A stretch of 10,082 nt of DNA from NCBI GenBank assembly GCA_900548955.1, contig URMQ01000054.1, positions 1-10,082 of the forward strand. The letters are read 5' to 3'. Source of the stretch: an uncultured Eggerthella sp. (lineage in GTDB: Bacteria > Actinomycetota > Coriobacteriia > Coriobacteriales > Eggerthellaceae). Position numbers and translations under genes: made by a program. Shown piece by piece: positions 1 through 5,949 of this stretch. Under the pieces are notes generated by a model, which worked only from the letters and a program-made list of their open reading frames with translations, was not told where the DNA came from and made no database searches. Every line of letters begins with the position of its first letter. The stretch's first letter is position 1.

Positions 1-64
1 CAGTGCGTAGGTCTTGCTCTCGTCCAGCGGCACATAAGTACCGTTCGCGCGGTCGCAGGCGTAT
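1..64 (-). other. Foreign-looking flank: fragment of an unrelated reading frame at the left edge
   Basis: Read on the minus strand, positions 72 to 1 stay open and give a natural-looking protein segment containing CDRANGTYVPLDESKTYAL, running off the window edge. On the plus strand the same bases place a TAA (35-37) in the frame of the penicillin-binding protein that begins at about 65. Of the first 60 bases 38 are G or C, against 27 in the next 60. The segment therefore appears to be part of another gene, joined to the penicillin-binding protein gene at about position 59-65. I do not recognise the protein. Whether the join is a real genomic rearrangement or an assembly chimera cannot be told from the sequence. 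Confidence 0.5.
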
Positions 65-847
65 CCTTCCATTACTTTGGGTGCTCAAGAAGTAACTGTT
101 CGTGAAATGGCACAGGCGTATGCAACTATTGCAAATGGTGGTACCAAGCGCGAAGCAGTCTGCATTCAGAGCATTGTCGATTCTTCGGGCAACACTATCT
201 TTACTGCAGATACTACAGGAGAAAAAGTTCTGGATACTTCCTTAACTGAGGCTGCAACTGAAGTTATGGAAACCGTAGTAACCAGCGGTACTGGTCGTGG
301 TGCAGCAATTTCTAATGGGCAACCTGCTGCAGGTAAAACGGGTACTTCCGAAAACTGGCGCGACAAATGGTTCTGCGGTATTACTCCTCAGATGTCGGTA
401 GCTATCTGGATTGGCGGACGTGAAGAAGTGCGCATGCCTTCTTACGTTGCTGCAGACGATGTATTTGGTAATTTCATGAGTACTATTCTTGCTGGTCAGC
501 CAATTGAGCAGTTCCCAACAAGTGATGAAGAGCTTGAATATACCGAACACGATTTCGGTCATGGTTATGGTGCAGATGGTGAAGCTCCTGAACATGAAGG
601 CGATACGGTTATGACTCCTGATGAGGAAACAACCGAAGAAGAAACCACTGAAAATGAAACCACGACAGGCGGTGAAACTGGCGGCGAAACACCAACCCCT
701 CCCTCTGGCAGTGAAGGTACTGGCGGCGAAGGTACTGGCGGCGAAGGTACTGGCGGCGGTGATGAAGGCGGAGGCGGCGGCGAAACCGATCCGGGTGGAT
801 CAACCGATCCTGAGACGCAAGCACTTTATGTTCGGCGCGCAGCTTAA
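65..847 (+). CDS. Class A penicillin-binding protein, C-terminal transpeptidase fragment (5' end missing)
   Basis: This is the end of a bifunctional peptidoglycan synthase whose transpeptidase domain cross-links stem peptides on the outer face of the membrane. Recognisable sequence begins at PSITLGAQEVTVREMAQAYA, a block conserved before the third transpeptidase motif. That motif is visible as KTGTS (codons for KTG at 335-343), followed by the WFCGITP and VAIWIGG strands that close the fold. The SxxK and SxN motifs, the glycosyltransferase domain and the membrane anchor are all absent because the frame is broken upstream (TAA at 35-37, foreign sequence before 65). A TTG at 77 could be mistaken for a start, but it lies inside a conserved block and has no ribosome binding site. 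After about position 540 the protein becomes a Thr/Glu tract and then a Gly-rich tail, a low-complexity end common in this family. Family assignment is firm; whether the chromosome carries an intact copy is unknown. Confidence 0.88.
   Translation, partial: PSITLGAQEVTVREMAQAYATIANGGTKREAVCIQSIVDSSGNTIFTADTTGEKVLDTSLTEAATEVMETVVTSGTGRGAAISNGQPAAGKTGTSENWRDKWFCGITPQMSVAIWIGGREEVRMPSYVAADDVFGNFMSTILAGQPIEQFPTSDEELEYTEHDFGHGYGADGEAPEHEGDTVMTPDEETTEEETTENETTTGGETGGETPTPPSGSEGTGGEGTGGEGTGGGDEGGGGGETDPGGSTDPETQALYVRRAA
713..757 (+). repeat. Three perfect 15-bp tandem repeats in the penicillin-binding protein tail
   Basis: The unit gaaggtactggcggc occurs three times without change and in frame, encoding EGTGG three times. 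Degenerate copies follow (GGDEGGGGGE). Identical codons in each copy point to recent slippage expansion, so the copy number probably varies between strains without affecting the enzyme domain. Confidence 0.85.
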
Positions 848-1027
848 CAACGCATAAGTTTTCTTTGCTCTGCAAGGAGCTTAGCGAGAACGAGATTATC
901 TTGTTTGGTGTATGGTTGGGCAGCAGCGAAGTACTCTTGGCGCGTGTTTTGTGAAGGGAACTTGCATTCTGGTAACTTTTCAATATTTAGTAGGTATTTA
1001 CAGGGAATAACTTATACACTTCTGCTT

Positions 1028-1051
1028 AACGTTCTTGAACGTTCGAAAGGA
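1028..1051 (+). promoter_or_regulatory. Dyad AACGTTC-TT-GAACGTT and ribosome binding site ahead of the lipoprotein gene
   Basis: A perfect 7-bp inverted repeat with a 2-bp spacer (1028-1034 and 1037-1043) lies directly before the Shine-Dalgarno-like GAAAGGA (1045-1051). The 2-nt spacer is too tight for a stable RNA hairpin, so a protein-binding operator is more likely than an RNA switch. The GAAC-N4-GTTC arrangement of a LexA box is not present. The remaining sequence from 848 to 1027 shows no gene and no convincing -35/-10 pair. Confidence 0.35.
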
Positions 1052-1055
1052 TTAT

Positions 1056-1544
1056 ATGAAAGCGAAAGTACGTATTATTCTTGCAGCAATGCTTTGCGTG
1101 GCATGCTTGGCTGCTTTGGTTGGCTGTTCAGGAAACAATGCTGAGCAGGATGCCCAAACGCAGAATCGTCAGTATATGTCTTCTGTAAACACCATTATGG
1201 ATACGCTTAATACCAATATGGAAGAGTTCGCAACTGCGGTAAAAGATGGTGAAGTTGTATCCTTGGATGCCCAACTCGAGGCAGTGAATAAGTGTGTTGA
1301 AGATTTAAATGCGCTTACTCCTCCTGATGCTATGACTGAAATTCACAAGTCATATGTATCAGGCGCAACCGAACTTCAAACTGCTTTAGCTGATTATGTT
1401 CAGCTGTATGAAGACGTGAAAGCACCACAGAGTGGCTCATTTGATTATTCCACTTATGATGCTCGTATTGCAGATATTCAATCCCACTACGATGCGGGAA
1501 TTGCTGCTTTGCAGGAAGCAGATAGCAAGGCCCAGTCTGCTTAA
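1056..1544 (+). CDS. Small helical lipoprotein of unknown function
   Basis: The 162-residue product begins MKAKVRIILAAMLCVACLAA and reaches a lipobox LVGC with the lipidated cysteine at residue 24, so it should be exported, acylated and anchored to the outer face of the cytoplasmic membrane. The mature part has few aromatic residues and is rich in Ala, Glu, Asp and Gln, with long amphipathic stretches and a short break at LTPPDA, which fits a small helical bundle. No catalytic motif is visible. I chose the ATG at 1056 because GAAAGGA (1045-1051) precedes it and because it gives a normal signal peptide; a TTG 21 bases upstream keeps the frame but lies within the dyad. The gene follows the penicillin-binding protein gene after about 200 bases and ends before a hairpin, so it is probably its own transcript. 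A role at the cell envelope is likely from its location only. Confidence 0.8.
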   Translation: MKAKVRIILAAMLCVACLAALVGCSGNNAEQDAQTQNRQYMSSVNTIMDTLNTNMEEFATAVKDGEVVSLDAQLEAVNKCVEDLNALTPPDAMTEIHKSYVSGATELQTALADYVQLYEDVKAPQSGSFDYSTYDARIADIQSHYDAGIAALQEADSKAQSA

Positions 1545-1570
1545 AACGTTTCGTATAAGTTTGTCTTAGG

Positions 1571-1594
1571 CGGCCATCGATTAGATGGCCGTTT
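1571..1594 (+). terminator. Hairpin terminator after the lipoprotein gene
   Basis: CGGCCATC (1571-1578) pairs perfectly with GATGGCCG (1584-1591) around the 5-nt loop gatta. Only three T residues follow directly, so termination may be incomplete. The structure ends about 12 bases before the ribosome binding site of the U32 gene, and no clear promoter lies between them. Partial read-through into the U32 gene is therefore possible. Confidence 0.65.
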
Positions 1595-1614
1595 CGCTGT
1601 ATAGAGGAAGTTGA

Positions 1615-4194
1615 ATGGAACGGACAACCACTCAATTGATGCAAGAAAAGAGAATAGTAGCAGAAACTTCAGATATTACGGTGTCGGCTGTTTCTGAAAT
1701 GAACACACCAAAAGTTGAATTATTGGCGCCAGCTGGAAATATGGCATGTTTACACGCTGCGGTGCAGGCAGGTGCCGATGCGGTGTATTTGGGAGCAGGT
1801 CATTTTAATGCGCGTCGTGGTGCAGAGAATTTCACCTTTGAGGATTTGGCGCAGGCTTGTGACTACGCACACCTGCGTGGGGTAAAGATTTATCTCACGC
1901 TTAACACTATTGTTCTTCCTTCCGAAGTTGAAGACGCCCTTGAACTGGCTCGTCAGGCATATCGTTGTGGAGTAGATGCTTTTATTGTCCAAGATATAGG
2001 CATTGCACTTGAACTCCGTCGAATTATGCCTAATTGCGAAGTGCATGTTTCTACGCAGATGAATACTCATACCGAAGATGGTGTTCGGGCTGCTGCTGCA
2101 TTAGGTGCATCGCGCGTCACACTTGCTCGTGAACTTTCTTTCGAAGAAATAGCGCGCCTGTCCGCTTTAGCACAAGAACTTGGCATGGAAATTGAAGTTT
2201 TTGCGCACGGTGCCCTTTGTATTTGCTATTCAGGTCAGTGTTTTATGTCTTCTATGGTAGGGGGTAGATCGGCAAATCGTGGGCGTTGCGCTCAAGCATG
2301 TCGTTTGCCCTATACGCTTCATAATATAGCTTTGCGAAAAACACTTGATGCTCCAGGAGAGCATCTGCTTTCTCCTAAAGATTTATGCACCATTGATGTA
2401 CTTCCTGAATTGATCAAGGCGGGCGCTACTTCTTTGAAAATTGAAGGACGCATGAAGTCTCCTGAGTACGTAAAAAGTGTTGTGGGAGTGTATCGGGCGG
2501 TGCTTGATCGTGTATTAGCTTGGTTGGAGGAAGAAAAACGTGCTGAACTAGATTGCGGTAGTGTCGAAATACCGCAAGGACTTCCTATTAATCCTCGCGC
2601 AACTGAAGCAGAGCACCAAATTCTTTCCGAAGCGTTTTCGCGTGGTTTCACTACTGCCTATTTAGAACGTCAGCGTGGTAACGAAATAATGAGTTACGGT
2701 CGTCCAAACAATCGTGGCGTATTCGTTGGTCGCGTAACGCGTGTAAAAGACGGAAAGGTTTTTATTGATGTAGAGCAAGAGCTTCATGTGGGCGATGCCA
2801 TAGAATTTTGGACCAATAGGGGACACTTCGTACATACCATAGAGCAGCTTTCCTTTGATAAATCGGGGAAAGCGATGCTTATGGTGGATCGCGCTGTTGG
2901 CAAGGGTGATCGCGTTTTCCGTGTGCGTAATGCAGAAACAGCTTTTATAGATAATGATCGCGAACCTACGGTGGCGGTAACGGGAGCGATTGAGCTTCGC
3001 TTAGAAGAGCCCGCTAAGCTTACCTTTACTGCTTATGACTGTATCAATAATTCGCCAGTTTCAGTTACGGTTGAGGGGTCTGAGGTAGAAGCTGCTCGCA
3101 CCAAAGCGCTCACTGAAGAAGAAGTGCGTGACCATGTTGACCGCATGGGAACAACACCCTTTTCGCTTGAAAAGCTTGATGTTGTGCTTGACGAAGGGGT
3201 AGGCATGGGCTTTTCTGTGCTGCATAAGTTGCGTGCCCGTGCGGCTGAACAGCTTCAGGAGGCTATGCTGGATTCGTATCATAGTCGCTTTTTGGAACGT
3301 GCGCCTCAGCGTGTATTCGTAAATCCCGTTCGCGTTAACTCATGCAAAGTTGGCGTTTTGGCAACAAATCCTGCCTGCGCCCGTGCGGCAAAACGTGCAG
3401 GAGCAGATTTTATTTACGTTCCTGCGCTTAACTATCGCCGTGGGGAAGCGGTAATTGCTGGTCAGCTTTCAGGGACGGCAGAGCAGGCAGGTTATCCTAA
3501 GCAGTGCATTCCAATTTTGCCAACGGTTTCTCATATGTTTGATGAAGAATTGCGTGGTGGTTTCGATATTTGGAATCGCGTGCGTGAAGGAAAGCCTGTT
3601 GTCGTAGAAAATTTCGGGCAGTTAATCCATGCCCATGAAATGGGAGCACTACCCGAAGTAGGCCCTCATATTCCTGTGACAAACAGGCTAGACTTACAAG
3701 CGATGACTGATTTGGGAGCACAACGTATTTGGCTGTCTCCAGAACTTTCCCTTGTTCAGATAGAAGAGTTAGGGGAGGCTTCTTCGGTGCCGCTGGGAGT
3801 AACCATTATGGGTTCAACTGAGCTAATGATTACGGAACACTGTTTACTTATGAGTCAAGGTCCCTGCAATCAGAAGTGCACAACATGTGCGCGTCGTAAA
3901 AGTCCGCATCATTTGAAGGACCGTAAGGGTTATGAGATGCCAGTAATTACTGATGCTCTTGGTCGCAGTCATTTATACAATGCAGTTTCTCTTGATATTG
4001 CACATCTGGTTCCCGAGCTTATTCATGCGGGCGTTTCAACTTTGATGGTTGATACCACGCTAATGAATGTTTCTGAAACTACGAAAAAGGTGCAGCGCGC
4101 GGTTCGTGCTCGTGATATTGCGCTTAAGAGTGGCGATAAGGTTTCGAAGGCTGAAGGGGCAACGTCGGGGCATTTGTTCCGCGGAGTTTCGTAG
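1615..4194 (+). CDS. U32 family protein with DUF3656, long form; probable iron-sulfur rRNA hydroxylase relative (RlhA-like)
   Basis: The 859-residue protein opens with KVELLAPAGN (residues 33-42) and carries the U32 signature EVFAHGALCICYSGQC at 194-209, then GGRSANRGRCAQACRLPY and KIEGRMKSPEYV (275-286). Cysteines 202, 209, 225 and 258 have spacing like the four that hold a 4Fe-4S cluster in characterised U32 proteins. U32 proteins were named peptidases, but several members, including E. coli RlhA (C2501 hydroxylation of 23S rRNA) and TrhP, modify RNA; RlhA shares the U32 plus DUF3656 layout, so an RNA hydroxylation role is the best inference. The last ~250 residues look like a second, degenerate barrel with its own cysteine group (C743, C751, C755, C758) and make it longer than RlhA. 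ATG 1615 is preceded by AGAGGAAG (1603-1610). An in-frame ATG at 1699 sits just before the conserved start but lacks a ribosome binding site. Confidence 0.88.
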   Translation: MERTTTQLMQEKRIVAETSDITVSAVSEMNTPKVELLAPAGNMACLHAAVQAGADAVYLGAGHFNARRGAENFTFEDLAQACDYAHLRGVKIYLTLNTIVLPSEVEDALELARQAYRCGVDAFIVQDIGIALELRRIMPNCEVHVSTQMNTHTEDGVRAAAALGASRVTLARELSFEEIARLSALAQELGMEIEVFAHGALCICYSGQCFMSSMVGGRSANRGRCAQACRLPYTLHNIALRKTLDAPGEHLLSPKDLCTIDVLPELIKAGATSLKIEGRMKSPEYVKSVVGVYRAVLDRVLAWLEEEKRAELDCGSVEIPQGLPINPRATEAEHQILSEAFSRGFTTAYLERQRGNEIMSYGRPNNRGVFVGRVTRVKDGKVFIDVEQELHVGDAIEFWTNRGHFVHTIEQLSFDKSGKAMLMVDRAVGKGDRVFRVRNAETAFIDNDREPTVAVTGAIELRLEEPAKLTFTAYDCINNSPVSVTVEGSEVEAARTKALTEEEVRDHVDRMGTTPFSLEKLDVVLDEGVGMGFSVLHKLRARAAEQLQEAMLDSYHSRFLERAPQRVFVNPVRVNSCKVGVLATNPACARAAKRAGADFIYVPALNYRRGEAVIAGQLSGTAEQAGYPKQCIPILPTVSHMFDEELRGGFDIWNRVREGKPVVVENFGQLIHAHEMGALPEVGPHIPVTNRLDLQAMTDLGAQRIWLSPELSLVQIEELGEASSVPLGVTIMGSTELMITEHCLLMSQGPCNQKCTTCARRKSPHHLKDRKGYEMPVITDALGRSHLYNAVSLDIAHLVPELIHAGVSTLMVDTTLMNVSETTKKVQRAVRARDIALKSGDKVSKAEGATSGHLFRGVS

Positions 4195-4253
4195 ATCTTA
4201 AAACATAGAATTGAGTTTTCGGCATCATGAAACGTACACGACATATGAAAACG

Positions 4254-4270
4254 GCATATTCCGTATATGC
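4254..4270 (+). promoter_or_regulatory. Short dyad upstream of tyrS
   Basis: GCATAT (4254-4259) and ATATGC (4265-4270) form an inverted repeat around tccgt, about 45 bases before the predicted -10 of tyrS. It could be an operator or a weak hairpin. The leader is only about 140 bases in total and has no T-box sequence, so the T-box control seen for many tyrosyl-tRNA synthetase genes is not supported here. Confidence 0.25.
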
Positions 4271-4312
4271 GGAGGCGTATACCTAGAGACATATAGGCGA
4301 AGACAAAAGCTG

Positions 4313-4321
4313 TGATAGAAT
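4313..4321 (+). promoter_or_regulatory. Possible extended -10 promoter for tyrS
   Basis: The sequence TGATAGAAT fits an extended -10 (TG, one base, then TAGAAT, five of six matches to TATAAT). No good -35 lies 16-18 bases upstream, which is acceptable for extended -10 promoters. It would start transcription near 4328 and give a leader of about 22 bases containing the ribosome binding site AGAGGA. Confidence 0.4.
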
Positions 4322-4349
4322 CTCTGCGTATAACTTGAGAAGAGGAATT

Positions 4350-5567
4350 ATGATTTCACCTGAAGAACAGTTTCATATTATTCAATCAGGCACGGCAGAA
4401 ATTGTGCCTGAAGCTGCACTTATGGAAAAACTGAAGCGCGGTAAGCCTCTAAACATTAAGCTTGGCGTAGATCCAACGGCGCCTGATATTCATCTTGGAC
4501 ATGCGGTTCCCTTGCGCAAGTTGCGCGCATTTCAGGATTTGGGGCATCAGGTAACGCTTATTATTGGCGATGGTACCGCTTTGATTGGCGATCCTTCTGG
4601 TCGCAATACCACGCGTCCTCAGCTTACGCGCGAACAGATTAAGGAAAATGCTCAAACCTATGTTGATCAGGCGTTTAAAATTCTTGATCCAGAAAAAACC
4701 ACGCTTCGTTATAACTCTGAGTGGATTTTGAGCATGGATTTGGAGCAATTGCTCAAGATTGCTTCCAACTTCACGGTTGCTCGCATTCTGGAGCGCGACG
4801 ATTTCCATAATCGTTACACCAATAATCAGTCTATTGCTCTTCATGAATTTTTATACCCCATTATGCAGGCATACGACTCAGTGGTAATTAAAGCCGATGT
4901 TGAGCTTGGCGGTACGGATCAGCTGTTTAACTTACTTGCTGGCCGTGAGCTTATGGAAAAGATGGGTATGGAACCTCAGGTTTGTCTTACCCTTCCTTTG
5001 CTTGAAGGCACCGACGGTGTCAAGAAGATGTCTAAGAGCTATGGTAACTACATTGGTTTGACTGACGAGCCTAATGATATGTTCGGCAAGGTTATGTCCA
5101 TTCCGGATGAATTGATGATCAAATACTACCGTTTGGCATCTACAGTACCTGTTGCTGAAATCGACAATATTGAAGCTGGTCTTGCGGCGGATGAAATTCA
5201 TCCTAATCGTTGCAAGCGTGATTTGGCTCAAAACATCGTTGCCGCTTACTATGACGAAGCTGCTGCCCAGGAAGCAGAAGCTGCGTTTGACAAGCAGTTT
5301 AAGAAGCATGAAATTCCCGACGATGTAGCGGAATTTGCTGCTGATTTAACGCCAAATGATGAAGGTTTAGTTTATCTGGCAAAGTTGATTTCTGATGCAG
5401 GATTAACCAATTCTACTGGCGATGCTCGTCGCATGATCGATCAGGGTGGCGTAAAAGTAAATGGTGAAGCTATTCCTGCTAAGACCTACAACGTAGCTCC
5501 TGAAATGCTTAAGGATGCCGTTGTTCAGGTAGGCAAGCGCAAGTTCGTACGTATTACGACGTTATAG
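4350..5567 (+). CDS. tyrS: Tyrosyl-tRNA synthetase (class I, KMSKS/TyrZ type)
   Basis: This cytoplasmic enzyme charges tRNA-Tyr with tyrosine using ATP. The 405-residue product has the class I signatures: HLGH at 48-51 (HIGH motif) inside DPTAPDIHLGHAVPLRKL, and KMSKS at 226-230. The tyrosine-site region ADVELGGTDQLFN (182-194) lies between them. A C-terminal S4-like RNA-binding domain follows (GDARRMIDQGGVKVNGEAI, about 357-375) and ends the protein. A KMSKS loop rather than KFGKT/S places it with the TyrZ-type enzymes. Length is normal for that type and nothing is missing. I chose ATG 4350 because AGAGGAA precedes it; a TTG at 4335 keeps the frame but lies in the ribosome binding region. 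It follows the U32 gene by 155 bases and ends in a strong hairpin that contains its stop codon, which suggests a single-gene transcript. Confidence 0.97.
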   Translation: MISPEEQFHIIQSGTAEIVPEAALMEKLKRGKPLNIKLGVDPTAPDIHLGHAVPLRKLRAFQDLGHQVTLIIGDGTALIGDPSGRNTTRPQLTREQIKENAQTYVDQAFKILDPEKTTLRYNSEWILSMDLEQLLKIASNFTVARILERDDFHNRYTNNQSIALHEFLYPIMQAYDSVVIKADVELGGTDQLFNLLAGRELMEKMGMEPQVCLTLPLLEGTDGVKKMSKSYGNYIGLTDEPNDMFGKVMSIPDELMIKYYRLASTVPVAEIDNIEAGLAADEIHPNRCKRDLAQNIVAAYYDEAAAQEAEAAFDKQFKKHEIPDDVAEFAADLTPNDEGLVYLAKLISDAGLTNSTGDARRMIDQGGVKVNGEAIPAKTYNVAPEMLKDAVVQVGKRKFVRITTL

Positions 5568-5582
5568 CTAACGTCGTAATAC
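5551..5582 (+). terminator. Perfect 14-bp hairpin with the tyrS stop codon in its loop
   Basis: GTATTACGACGTTA (5551-5564) pairs perfectly with TAACGTCGTAATAC (5569-5582) around the loop tagc, which holds the TAG stop of tyrS (5565-5567). No T-run follows on either side, so this is not a classical intrinsic terminator. It may protect the 3' end, act as a U-tract-free terminator, or be a palindromic binding site. Confidence 0.6.
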
Positions 5583-5600
5583 TCGTAAGAAACGGTATGG

Positions 5601-5716
5601 CGCTGTGCGGAAACACCTTGGCACAGCTAGGGCTCCAGGCAAAGCTTGCGTAACAAAGTACGCTACGCTTTGCCTTCACCCTATCTGCATTCAAGGTGTT
5701 TCCGCTCGCTGTTTTT
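5601..5716 (+). repeat. Long near-continuous hairpin element, possible MITE-like or palindromic intergenic repeat, or large terminator
   Basis: The ends are a perfect 14-bp inverted repeat, GCGGAAACACCTTG (5607-5620) and CAAGGTGTTTCCGC (5692-5705). Inside, CAGCTAGGG (5624-5632) pairs with CCCTATCTG (5679-5687) with one mismatch. AGGCAAAGC (5637-5645) then pairs perfectly with GCTTTGCCT (5667-5675), and GCGTA (5648-5652) with TACGC (5659-5663). The whole 99 nt thus folds as one stem with small internal loops. CGCTGT flanks it on both sides (5601-5606 and 5707-5712), and TTTTT occupies 5712-5716. No protein is encoded. The T-run starts several bases after the stem, so a plain terminator is an imperfect fit. 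An insertion-derived element or a structured RNA are the alternatives. Confidence 0.6.
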
Positions 5717-5778
5717 ACCAGCAATGTGAGTTTTATTGAATTTCTTGCTAAGTTGTTTAGAAACGTGAGGTTATTTAT

Positions 5779-5862
5779 ATGTCACGTTCAAATATCATTA
5801 TTGGAATTGTGCTAGCGATAGTTGTTATTGGGCTTGCAGTATATACCTTTACAATGGGGTAG
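5779..5862 (+). CDS. 27-residue single-span membrane peptide
   Basis: The short frame encodes a peptide starting MSRSN, followed by a hydrophobic stretch IIIGIVLAIVVIGLAVY (residues 6-22) and the tail TFTMG, ending in TAG. GTGAGG (5765-5770) lies eight bases before the ATG, a well-placed ribosome binding site. The short positive N-terminus followed by one helix fits a small single-pass inner membrane protein with the N-terminus inside. It stands alone between the hairpin element and the convergent membrane protein gene, so context gives no function. I do not recognise a family. The ribosome binding site, a clean hydrophobic profile and correct stop support it as real, but at this length chance cannot be ruled out. 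Confidence 0.55.
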   Translation: MSRSNIIIGIVLAIVVIGLAVYTFTMG

Positions 5863-5949
5863 TAGAGGATAAGTAGAAACGTACTCTTGATCTATAGCTA
5901 AACACGTAAGCATTGCGTATATTATCTACACTTTAGCTGCTAACTCGCA

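Noticed and set aside
1028..1047. LexA box before the lipoprotein gene
   Set aside because: The GAAC and GTTC half-sites are not spaced by four bases as the LexA site requires.
905..1144. Plus-strand reading frame of 79 codons overlapping the lipoprotein start
   Set aside because: It overlaps the lipoprotein coding sequence in another frame, has no ribosome binding site, and its composition is not protein-like.
4195..4349. T-box riboswitch for tyrS
   Set aside because: The leader is short and lacks the conserved T-box sequence and a terminator/antiterminator pair.
5736..5763. Promoter for the 27-residue gene (TTGAAT with TAGAAA, 16-bp spacing)
   Set aside because: Transcription would start around 5770, leaving out most of the ribosome binding site.
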